From: CAYTED01 sp964537075
GTDB taxonomy: Bacteria; Patescibacteriota; Minisyncoccia; Moranbacterales; UBA1568
Reading direction: 5' to 3'
Assembly (NCBI GenBank): GCA_964537075.1
Contig: CAZIBB010000039.1
Coordinates: 1 to 8,274, forward strand
DNA: 8,274 nt
Part shown: piece after piece, positions 1-4,918 of the stretch
How the letters are laid out: each line of letters starts with the position of its first letter
How positions within the stretch are numbered: the first letter of the stretch is position 1
The notes under the pieces: model-generated
The model's database searches: none
What the model saw: only the letters and a program-made list of their open reading frames with translations
What the model was told of the DNA's origin: nothing
Program-made: the position numbers and the translations under genes

Positions 1-54
1 TAGAGCACGGGACTCATAAGCCCGGGGTCGCGAGTTCGAATCTCGCCCCTGGTA
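1..54 (+). tRNA. tRNA with CAU anticodon (Met or Ile2), 5'-truncated by the window
   Basis: Only the 3' three quarters are present. The D-stem 3' strand (gagc, 3-6) is followed by an anticodon arm with loop CTCATAA at 13-19 and anticodon CAT at 15-17. A 5-nt variable loop follows, then a clean T arm (gcgag/ctcgc around TTCGAAT, 30-46) and a 7-nt acceptor strand ending at 53, with A54 as discriminator. The next bases are CAA, so CCA is not encoded, unlike the neighbouring tRNA-Asp. The anticodon stem pairs CGGG with CCCG, but its loop-closing pair would be A12 and G20, a mismatch. The three GC pairs do not sit next to the loop as in typical initiator tRNA, so elongator Met or lysidine-modified Ile is more likely. 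Identity cannot be settled without the 5' half. Confidence 0.85.
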
Positions 55-143
55 CAAGTGGTATAATAATCAAGAACCAAACCCTAATATCCAAACTTTG
101 GTTATTGGATTTTGGTCATTGGAAATTATGATGAAGTCGTATT

Positions 144-220
144 GGGGGCGTAGCTCAGCTGGTTAGAGCGCCACACTGTCACTGTGGAGGTCGCGGGTTC
201 GAATCCCGTCGCTCCCGCCA
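144..220 (+). tRNA. tRNA-Asp (GUC)
   Basis: A full cloverleaf can be drawn. Acceptor GGGGGCG (144-150) pairs with CGCTCCC (210-216), with one G-T wobble. The D arm is GCTC/GAGC. Anticodon stem CCACA/TGTGG encloses loop CTGTCAC with anticodon GTC. The T arm GCGGG/CCCGT encloses TTCGAAT. Discriminator G217 is followed by an encoded CCA at 218-220. G73 is normal for tRNA-Asp. It lies about 90 nt downstream of the CAU tRNA and may share its precursor. Its last 18 bases are repeated twice just downstream. Confidence 0.97.
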
Positions 221-416
221 AAGTTTAAAGCGAGGTCCTTTGGGCTTCGTTTTAAATTTGTGCGGGATTCGGGAGTCGAAGTTTATACCCTTCAGGGTAA
301 ATCCCGTCGCTCCCGCCAAAGTTTAAAGCGAGGTCCTTTGGGCTTCGTTTTAAATTTGTGCGGGATTCGGGAGTCGAAGTTTATACCCTTCAGGGTAAAT
401 CCCGTCGCTCCCGCCA
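203..416 (+). repeat. 98-bp tandem repeat built on the tRNA-Asp 3' end (two units plus an 18-bp terminal copy)
   Basis: The 18 bases ending tRNA-Asp, including CCA (203-220), recur at 301-318 and 399-416, exactly 98 bp apart. The 80 bp between copies (221-300 and 319-398) are identical by eye. Each unit can form two hairpins. The first starts right after CCA: 221-238 pairs with 242-259 (18 bp with G-U wobbles, TTT loop, apex CC-TTT-GG). The second is nested: 262-267 with 311-316, 270-274 with 302-306, and 286-290 with 295-299 around a TTCA loop. No open reading frame is apparent. The repeat could be a recent tandem duplication, a REP-like element, or a structured trailer of the tRNA precursor. 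The repeat itself is certain; a function is not. Confidence 0.95.
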
Positions 417-433
417 TAAAATAAGCGGTAATT

Positions 434-462
434 TCGACACCATTTCATTTTTCCTCTATAAT
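434..462 (+). promoter_or_regulatory. Sigma70-type promoter for the SurA_N gene
   Basis: TCGACA at 434-439 (five of six matches to TTGACA), a 17-bp spacer, and a perfect TATAAT at 457-462. The predicted transcription start near 469 gives a very short leader, about 20 nt to ATG 491. Confidence 0.8.
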
Positions 463-490
463 AATTGGGTAATTAGTGAATAAGATTTTT

Positions 491-1246
491 ATGGAAACAG
501 AAGGAAGTGAGGTCATAACCGCTGCAACGCAGAGTGAGGTGAAGGAAACGATGTCAGGAATGAAAAATATGAATTTCATGAAGAGGCTTTGCCAGACGAT
601 GAAGGCGAACAAAAAGACGTTGATAGCCGTGCTCGTCTCGGTGCTCGTCATTGGCATCGTGTATTCTTCGCGTGGATTTTTCATCGCGGTGACCGTGAAT
701 GGAAGTCCGATCAGCCGATGGAGCGTCATCCGTGAATTGGAAAAGAAATCCGGTGAGCAGGCTTTGGATACCATGATCACGAAGAAGCTTATCGATACGG
801 AGGCAGCGAAGGCGGGCATCGTAGTAAGCTTTACCGATATCGACAAGGAAATGGCGACGATCACCGAACAGGTATCGAAACAGGGCGGAACACTCGCTCT
901 GGCATTGGAACAGCAGGGGATGACCGAGGGGGATCTCCGCGAACAGATCATATTTCAGAAGGAGCTCGAAGGTATCCTCAAGGATGAAGTCATGGTGACT
1001 GATGAGGATGTCGCTTCCTATATGACGGAGAACAAAGCCGTGACCCCGAAGGGGATGACGGAGGATGACTTCAAGAATCAGATCCGCGAACAGCTGAAGG
1101 GACAGAAATTCAATGCGGCCGCTTCGAAGTGGATAGCTGACGCCAAGGCTCAGGCGAAGGTCGATTATTTCGTTGATTATGCCCCGAAGCCGTTGCTAAT
1201 TGAAGAACTTCCTGCAGAGGCGATGTCGAGTGAGCTGAAGCAGTGA
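491..1246 (+). CDS. Membrane-anchored SurA N-terminal-domain protein (putative extracytoplasmic chaperone)
   Basis: A 251-residue protein with a polar, acidic N-terminal tail of about 40 residues, then one hydrophobic segment (about residues 43-59, TLIAVLVSVLVIGIVY) preceded by lysines. This suggests an N-in, C-out anchor. The exported part starts AVTVNGSPISR and continues with ELEKKSG, ALDTMITKKLI and a long helical region. This is the pattern of the SurA N-terminal chaperone domain of SurA/PrsA/PpiD-type foldases. No parvulin rotamase domain follows, so isomerase activity is not expected. The likely role is holding or folding secreted proteins outside the membrane (inference). The start is uncertain: GTG 476 is also in frame but only about 6 nt from the predicted transcript start, and ATG 551 has a close AAGGA. 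ATG 491 fits the promoter. It ends in tandem stops TGA-TAG, followed by an intrinsic terminator. Confidence 0.85.
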   Translation: METEGSEVITAATQSEVKETMSGMKNMNFMKRLCQTMKANKKTLIAVLVSVLVIGIVYSSRGFFIAVTVNGSPISRWSVIRELEKKSGEQALDTMITKKLIDTEAAKAGIVVSFTDIDKEMATITEQVSKQGGTLALALEQQGMTEGDLREQIIFQKELEGILKDEVMVTDEDVASYMTENKAVTPKGMTEDDFKNQIREQLKGQKFNAAASKWIADAKAQAKVDYFVDYAPKPLLIEELPAEAMSSELKQ

Positions 1247-1268
1247 TAGCGTATTCAAAGTGATGAGG

Positions 1269-1299
1269 AAATCCAGGGTGAACCCCTGGATTTTGTTTT
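1269..1299 (+). terminator. Intrinsic terminator of the SurA_N gene
   Basis: A perfect 10-bp stem AAATCCAGGG/CCCTGGATTT with a 5-nt loop (1279-1283) runs into the T-rich tract TTTTGTTTT. It lies about 20 nt after the stop codon. Confidence 0.93.
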
Positions 1300-1322
1300 G
1301 GAAATTTTCAGAGCAGGGTTGA

Positions 1323-1447
1323 CCCGCACACCAAATATGCGTTTCATACAGAGATGATAGTACTATAAAAAAAAGGATGCCTATCGCAATGTACTTCTTT
1401 ATAGAGAAGCTTTGTGCCTTTGGCACTACGCATAATTGGTGTGCGGG
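1323..1447 (+). repeat. Inverted-repeat element A (MITE/REP-like or structured intergenic element)
   Basis: A 125-bp segment bounded by 19-bp inverted repeats (1323-1341 and 1429-1447, one mismatch) that begin CCCGCACACC. TTGA stands directly outside both ends (1319-1322 and 1448-1451). Inside is a second pairing (CTATAAA near 1373 with TTTATAG near 1398-1404) and a hairpin GTGCC-TTT-GGCAC (1414-1426) beside the right arm. The layout matches the element at 4677-4798, including the preceding GCAGGG. No coding potential is seen. It could be a non-autonomous mobile element with TTGA as target duplication, or a structured DNA/RNA module. The pairing is certain; the class is inferred. Confidence 0.75.
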
Positions 1448-1476
1448 TTGACAAAATCAAAAATGTTTGCTTTAAT
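1448..1476 (+). promoter_or_regulatory. Sigma70-type promoter for the DEAD-box helicase gene
   Basis: A perfect TTGACA at 1448-1453, a 17-bp spacer, and TTTAAT at 1471-1476 preceded by TGC (extended -10). The -35 box begins at the first base after the right arm of element A. Confidence 0.85.
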
Positions 1477-1482
1477 AGGAAT

Positions 1483-1590
1483 CCATTGTTCCTGAATTTT
1501 TCAGGACGCAACTTTTCTCTTAGATAGTAGATCTTGCCGTACAGAGAGGGAGGTTTGGAACGGCATAATTTATCTAAGGAAAAGAACACT
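1483..1590 (+). promoter_or_regulatory. Structured 5' leader of the helicase gene
   Basis: About 108 nt separate the predicted transcript start from ATG 1591, much longer than the leaders of the neighbours. Hairpin 1 is TCCTGAA/TTCAGGA (1490-1506, TTT loop). Hairpin 2 is TGCCGT/ACGGCA (1535-1540 with 1560-1565) around a purine-rich loop. A ribosome binding site AAGGA (1576-1580) lies 10 nt before ATG 1591. Long leaders with temperature- or helicase-responsive folds are known for some bacterial DEAD-box genes; a regulatory role here is inference. Confidence 0.5.
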
Positions 1591-2850
1591 ATGTTTAGCA
1601 AAGGAGGACGAACCAGTCGGACAGCAAGCAGCGCATCGGGACGAAAGCCGTCATTCAGTCGCGGAGGAGCGACCGGAGGAAGCCGATTTCAGGGTGGTCG
1701 CGGAGGAAGTCGCGGTAGCTCTCGTGGCGGAAGTCGCCGCAAGGAAAATATTGATTTCACGCAATTTGTGAAGAAGGCGATCAAGGTGGAAGAAACCGTG
1801 CCGTATGATCCAAAGCATCTCTTTACGGATTTTAAAATTCATGAAAAATTGAAGGCGAATATCGTAGCGCGCGACTATCTGCATCCGACACCGATTCAGG
1901 ATGGGGCTATACCACATATCCTCGAGGGTCGCGATGTGATCGGTATCGCGAATACGGGAACCGGCAAGACAGCTGCGTTTCTCATTCCACTTATCAACAA
2001 GACTTTTCATGGTAAGAAGGCTGAGAAAGTACTCATCGTCGTGCCAACCCGCGAACTCGCGAGTCAGATTGATGCGGAGTTCCGTGATTTCTCAAAGGGA
2101 TCGGGACTTCGATCGGCTATCGTTATTGGTGGTGCGAGTATCCGAGAGCAGGCACGTAGCCTCGCCGCATATCCGAGTTTCGTCATCGGCACCCCGGGGC
2201 GACTGAAGGATGTTCAGGAAAGAGGAATGCTCGACCTGTCGAAGTTCAACAATGTCGTGCTCGATGAGGTGGATCGCATGCTCGATATGGGATTCGTGAA
2301 AGATATCAAGATGCTCATCGATATTCTTATGCCACAGCGTCAGTCACTCTTCTTCTCAGCAACGATGCCGAAGGAAATTATGGAACTTTCTCAGAAGTTT
2401 TTGAAAGATCCAATTCGTATTGAAGTAAAAACTCGTGCGACTGCGGAAAATGTCGATCAGGATATCGTCCGCCTGAAGCCGGGTGAAGTGAAGATTGAGC
2501 GCCTGCATGACATTCTCAATCAGAAGGAATGTAAGAAAGTGCTTATTTTCGGACGCACCAAGCATGGCGTAGAAAAACTCGCGATCAGTCTCGAACAGCG
2601 CGGTTTCAAGACGGATGCCATTCATGGCGACAAGACCCAGGGACGTCGTGAGCGCGCTCTCAAAGATTTCCGTAACGAGAAAATAAATATTCTCTGTGCA
2701 ACCGATGTGGCTGCTCGCGGACTGGATATCCCAGATGTGACGCATGTGATCAACTATGAAGTGCCGGAGACCTATGATGACTATGTACACCGTATCGGTC
2801 GAACCGGTCGTGGCAACAAGTCCGGCATCGCCCTTACGTTCGTTGACTAA
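1591..2850 (+). CDS. DEAD-box ATP-dependent RNA helicase (RhlE/CsdA-like), with RGG-like N-terminal tail
   Basis: A 419-residue superfamily-2 RNA helicase that would unwind RNA duplexes using ATP, in ribosome assembly or mRNA turnover. The conserved motifs are present in order: Q-motif region (HPTPIQ), motif I ANTGTGKT (120-127), Ia PTRELASQ, Ib TPGRL, II DEVD (225-228, a variant of DEAD), III SAT (256-258), V ATDVAARGLD and VI HRIGRTGR (400-407). The protein stops about 12 residues after motif VI, so it lacks the long basic C-terminal tail of many family members. Instead residues 5-50 are a Gly/Arg/Ser-rich stretch with RGG-type repeats, probably an RNA-binding tail moved to the front. ATG 1591 is chosen because of AAGGA upstream. 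TTG 1534 lies in frame but would put a non-homologous peptide ahead of the tail and falls inside the structured leader. Own promoter and terminator indicate a single-gene unit. Confidence 0.95.
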   Translation: MFSKGGRTSRTASSASGRKPSFSRGGATGGSRFQGGRGGSRGSSRGGSRRKENIDFTQFVKKAIKVEETVPYDPKHLFTDFKIHEKLKANIVARDYLHPTPIQDGAIPHILEGRDVIGIANTGTGKTAAFLIPLINKTFHGKKAEKVLIVVPTRELASQIDAEFRDFSKGSGLRSAIVIGGASIREQARSLAAYPSFVIGTPGRLKDVQERGMLDLSKFNNVVLDEVDRMLDMGFVKDIKMLIDILMPQRQSLFFSATMPKEIMELSQKFLKDPIRIEVKTRATAENVDQDIVRLKPGEVKIERLHDILNQKECKKVLIFGRTKHGVEKLAISLEQRGFKTDAIHGDKTQGRRERALKDFRNEKINILCATDVAARGLDIPDVTHVINYEVPETYDDYVHRIGRTGRGNKSGIALTFVD

Positions 2851-2864
2851 GGTGTGACTGAAAC

Positions 2865-2899
2865 AAAAAACGCCCCAAATATATTCGGAGCGTTTTTTT
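2865..2899 (+). terminator. Intrinsic terminator after the helicase gene
   Basis: A-rich left arm AAAAAACGCCCC (2865-2876) pairs with GGAGCGTTTTTT (2887-2898) with one C-A mismatch and a 10-nt AT-rich loop, ending in seven T. The symmetrical A/T flanks could allow termination from either direction. Confidence 0.9.
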
Positions 2900-2913
2900 G
2901 TTTGAAAAACATT

Positions 2914-3453
2914 ATGAATAAAAGAAATGAGATTATTGTCTTGGGTGGCGGGTGCTTCTGGTGTATGGAGGCGGCATTTCGCATGCTTCGGGGGGTACAA
3001 TCCGTCACATCGGGTTATGCCGGCGGCACCGCATCTCATCCGACATACGAAATGGTGTGTCAGGGGGATACCGGACATGCCGAGGTGGTGATGGTGATGT
3101 ACGATGCGATGCAAATTACGCTTGAAGAAATTCTTTCGGTGTTTTTTACCATACATGATCCGACGATGCCGAATCGTCAGGGGAATGATATCGGGTCACA
3201 GTACCGATCGATCATTCTCTCCACCGAGGAAACTTCGCGGGAGAAGGTGCTCGCCTTCATCGCCCACTTGGAAAAGAAAAAAATATTCGATCATCCTATC
3301 GTGACGGAAGTGAAATCGCTCTCCGTTTTTTATCCGGCCGAACGGGAACATGCGCGATACTTCGAACGTTTTTCGGAGAAGCCGTATTGTCGGGTCGTCA
3401 TCGCTCCGAAAATCGCGAAGCTTCGGAAAAAATTTCAAAAACATATCATCTGA
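2914..3453 (+). CDS. msrA: Peptide-methionine (S)-S-oxide reductase MsrA
   Basis: A 179-residue enzyme, close to the usual size, that reduces methionine-S-sulfoxide in oxidised proteins with thioredoxin-type donors. Visible family motifs are GGGCFWCME (11-19) with catalytic Cys14, GYAGG (34-38), GDTGHAE with the expected acid at Glu57, HDPTMPNRQG (81-90), NDIGSQYRS (91-99), FYPAE (139-143), Tyr149, and a C-terminal PYC (Cys159) followed by IAPKIAKLRKKF. Cys17 and Cys159 are candidates for resolving cysteines. The usual acidic-acidic-His-Gln stretch after FYPAE reads REHAR here, a small deviation near the active site. ATG 2914 is chosen; an in-frame GTG at 2854 would run through the preceding terminator hairpin. 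There is no clear ribosome binding site, and no convincing promoter between the terminator and the start. Expression may rely on readthrough or an unrecognised promoter. Confidence 0.95.
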   Translation: MNKRNEIIVLGGGCFWCMEAAFRMLRGVQSVTSGYAGGTASHPTYEMVCQGDTGHAEVVMVMYDAMQITLEEILSVFFTIHDPTMPNRQGNDIGSQYRSIILSTEETSREKVLAFIAHLEKKKIFDHPIVTEVKSLSVFYPAEREHARYFERFSEKPYCRVVIAPKIAKLRKKFQKHII

Positions 3454-3536
3454 GGGTGCAGTTGGTAGTATCGGGAGTTTGTGGCGTCCGTGACAGAGAT
3501 GGGGAGTGACCTCTCTTTCCCGGAGGTGTCGAATCC

Positions 3537-3566
3537 TTGACAAAATAGAGGAATATGCGGTAATGT
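3537..3566 (+). promoter_or_regulatory. Probable promoter for the sigma-r4/HARE regulator
   Basis: A perfect TTGACA at 3537-3542 is followed after 18 bp by TAATGT (3561-3566), a weak -10. Predicted transcription starts near 3573, leaving a leader of about 24 nt with no Shine-Dalgarno sequence. Confidence 0.55.
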
Positions 3567-3575
3567 ACAGAGACG

Positions 3576-3596
3576 TATAACCCTGTATATAACCCT
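3576..3596 (+). repeat. Direct repeat TATAACCCT x2 immediately before the regulator start codon
   Basis: TATAACCCT occurs at 3576-3584 and 3588-3596, 12 bp apart, the second copy abutting ATG 3597. The spacing, just over one helical turn, would suit a protein binding one DNA face. It could be an autoregulatory site or chance. Confidence 0.4.
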
Positions 3597-4676
3597 ATGG
3601 CCGAATCGGTGAAAAAGCCAAAAAACCCAATTGCCGGAAAAGTAAATTTTTCTTTCGTTTCCGCTCTGACAGAATTATTGCAGGGAATGCCTGATCGCAG
3701 TCGGGATATTCTTGAAGCTCGTTTCGGCATCATTTCCGGAGAAACGAAGACGCTCGAAGAAATCGGGCAATCATATCATATTACCCGGGAGCGCGTCCGC
3801 CAGGTAGTAGGACATGGTTTGCGGGTGATTCGACAGAAACGGGAACACCCGTTGTTTGAGGCGGTGAAGGAACTGATCGAATCAACGCTTCGGGAAAATG
3901 ACGGCATAATGGAATCAGAAACTTTGAAAAAGAAACTGACTGATGGTGATAATCGGGAAGCGGGCGCATTGTTTGCTTTTCTCGAATGCCTCCCGTCAGT
4001 GCGGCATGAGAAAGAAAATAAAAACCGAAAATCGATATATGTGCTCTCCGATTTCTCATTTGAGAAATGGGAGTCTATCCACGAGAATGCGAAAACGGTG
4101 CTTGGAAAAGCCGGCAAGGTTCTCGAATGGGAGGATTTTTTGAAACACCTGAAGAAAGAGCATCCCGATATTACCGTAGAAAATCTCCGCCGTTTTCTTC
4201 AGGTCTCGGCCGAAGTATTGGAAAATGTTTTCGGTCAGTGGGGATTGTCCCATTGGAGCGATATCCGTCCGCGTGGTACGAGAGAAAAGGCTCGTTTGAT
4301 ATTGAAGACCGTCGGAAAGCCGCTTCACTTCCGTGAAATCGCCCGATTGATCGATGAATATCATCTCCATCGAACGAATCGGAAAACACATCCGCAGACC
4401 GTGCATAATGAACTGATCAAGGACACCGGTTTCGTCCTGGTGGGTCGTGGTATTTATGCCCTTTCCGAGTGGGGATATCGGAAGGGAACGGTGAAGGATG
4501 TCGTGACTGATATTCTCAAGAAAGCAGGAAAGCCGATGACCAAGGAGGCAATTTTGACCGAGGTACTCAAGGTGCGTGAGGTCAAACGATCGACTATTTC
4601 TATCAATTTGAATCTTTTTTTTGAACGATCCGGAAAGAATCTCTATTCGGTGAAAGGGGAGCGTGGGCAGGGTTGA
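3597..4676 (+). CDS. Sigma-70 region-4 HTH protein fused to HARE-type winged helices (putative transcription regulator)
   Basis: A 359-residue predicted DNA-binding protein. Residues about 28-82 carry the sigma-70 region-4 pattern: LQGMPDRSRDILEARFGI, then KTLEEIGQSYHITRERVRQV, the helix-turn-helix that contacts -35 elements in true sigma factors. Regions 1-3 are absent, so it cannot be a complete sigma factor. A lysine/glutamate-rich middle (about 84-222) follows. Residues about 226-292 (TREKARLILKTVGKPLHFREIARLI to GRGIYALSEWG) resemble a HARE-HTH winged helix, related to the RNA polymerase delta-subunit domain. Residues about 297-355 look like another winged helix (DVVTDILKKAGKPMTKEAIL). 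It may modulate RNA polymerase at -35 sites (inference). There is no Shine-Dalgarno; the leader carries a direct repeat. The stop codon TGA 4674-4676 overlaps the TTGA bordering element B, and no separate terminator is seen. Confidence 0.8.
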   Translation: MAESVKKPKNPIAGKVNFSFVSALTELLQGMPDRSRDILEARFGIISGETKTLEEIGQSYHITRERVRQVVGHGLRVIRQKREHPLFEAVKELIESTLRENDGIMESETLKKKLTDGDNREAGALFAFLECLPSVRHEKENKNRKSIYVLSDFSFEKWESIHENAKTVLGKAGKVLEWEDFLKHLKKEHPDITVENLRRFLQVSAEVLENVFGQWGLSHWSDIRPRGTREKARLILKTVGKPLHFREIARLIDEYHLHRTNRKTHPQTVHNELIKDTGFVLVGRGIYALSEWGYRKGTVKDVVTDILKKAGKPMTKEAILTEVLKVREVKRSTISINLNLFFERSGKNLYSVKGERGQG

Positions 4677-4798
4677 CCCAGCACCTATTTGTCACCTCAT
4701 TTGATTGAGTGATACTGTGTGCGAGGGCATTTGAAAAGTTTTTTACGTTATATGCCGGTCTCCTCGCGCCTTTGGCGCTGTGCTAAATAGGTGCTGGG
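4677..4798 (+). repeat. Inverted-repeat element B (same architecture as the element at 1323-1447)
   Basis: A 122-bp segment with perfect 14-bp inverted ends CCCAGCACCTATTT (4677-4690) and its complement (4785-4798), flanked by TTGA on both sides (4673-4676, 4799-4802) and preceded by GCAGGG as in element A. Inside, GCGAGG (near 4721) pairs with CCTCGC (4762-4767) and GGCAT with ATGCC. A hairpin GCGCC-TTT-GGCGC (4766-4778) sits beside the right arm. It begins directly after the regulator's stop codon, so it may also act as that gene's 3' structure, although no T-tract follows. Confidence 0.75.
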
Positions 4799-4827
4799 TT
4801 GATAAGAGTGTCGGAATACGGGATAAT
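4799..4827 (+). promoter_or_regulatory. Sigma70-type promoter for the membrane-protein gene
   Basis: TTGATA at 4799-4804, a 17-bp spacer, and GATAAT at 4822-4827, each one mismatch from consensus. As in element A, the -35 box starts at the first base outside the element's right arm. Upstream in-frame TTG 4799 and ATG 4826 fall inside these boxes and are therefore poor start codons. Confidence 0.75.
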
Positions 4828-4878
4828 GAAGGAGACGTATCGTTACATAAAGCAGCGGGGTGATTTTTTAAAACTAAC

Positions 4879-4918
4879 AGGAGTCTCAGAGAACCATCTG
4901 AGATATCTTTCCGACATG
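4879..4918 (+). promoter_or_regulatory. Distant Shine-Dalgarno with intervening hairpin before ATG 4916
   Basis: AGGAG (4879-4883) is followed by a hairpin CTCAGA-GAACCA-TCTGAG (4885-4902) and then ATG 4916. Linear spacing is 32 nt, but folding of the 18-nt hairpin would shorten it to about 14 nt. This supports ATG 4916 as the start and may tune translation. Confidence 0.4.

Noticed and set aside
203..416. CRISPR array or att-site-flanked island at tRNA-Asp
   Set aside because: Spacers are identical to one another and the period is 98 bp, so this is a tandem duplication rather than repeat-spacer DNA. There is no room for an integrated element between the copies.
476..1246. UGA recoding as glycine (Gracilibacteria code)
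   Set aside because: TGA ends the SurA_N, MsrA and sigma-r4/HARE genes at sensible positions, and no in-frame TGA occurs inside recognised domains.
1319..1453. Integron attC-like site, because of imperfect inverted arms and GTTGA ends (also at 4673-4804)
   Set aside because: The ends do not fit the attC core boxes RYYYAAC and GTTRRRY in either orientation (right ends read GTTGACA and GTTGATA), and no integrase gene is visible.
2854..2913. GTG 2854 as the MsrA start
   Set aside because: The extra 20 residues are encoded by the helicase terminator hairpin, and the MsrA fold begins after ATG 2914.
2356..3156. Long minus-strand reading frame opposite the helicase and MsrA genes
   Set aside because: It spans the terminator and two well-recognised + strand genes, and its His/Arg/Phe-rich product looks like antisense shadow. 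The same applies to minus-strand frames at 4886-5698 and 6286-6939.
3454..3536. Terminator or RNA gene after msrA
   Set aside because: Only a weak ACCTC/GAGGT pairing was found, without a T-tract, and no cloverleaf could be drawn.
4799..4915. N-terminal extension of the membrane protein starting at TTG 4799 or ATG 4826
   Set aside because: These codons lie in the -35 and -10 boxes of a good promoter. The extension is polar, while ATG 4916 starts just before the membrane segment.
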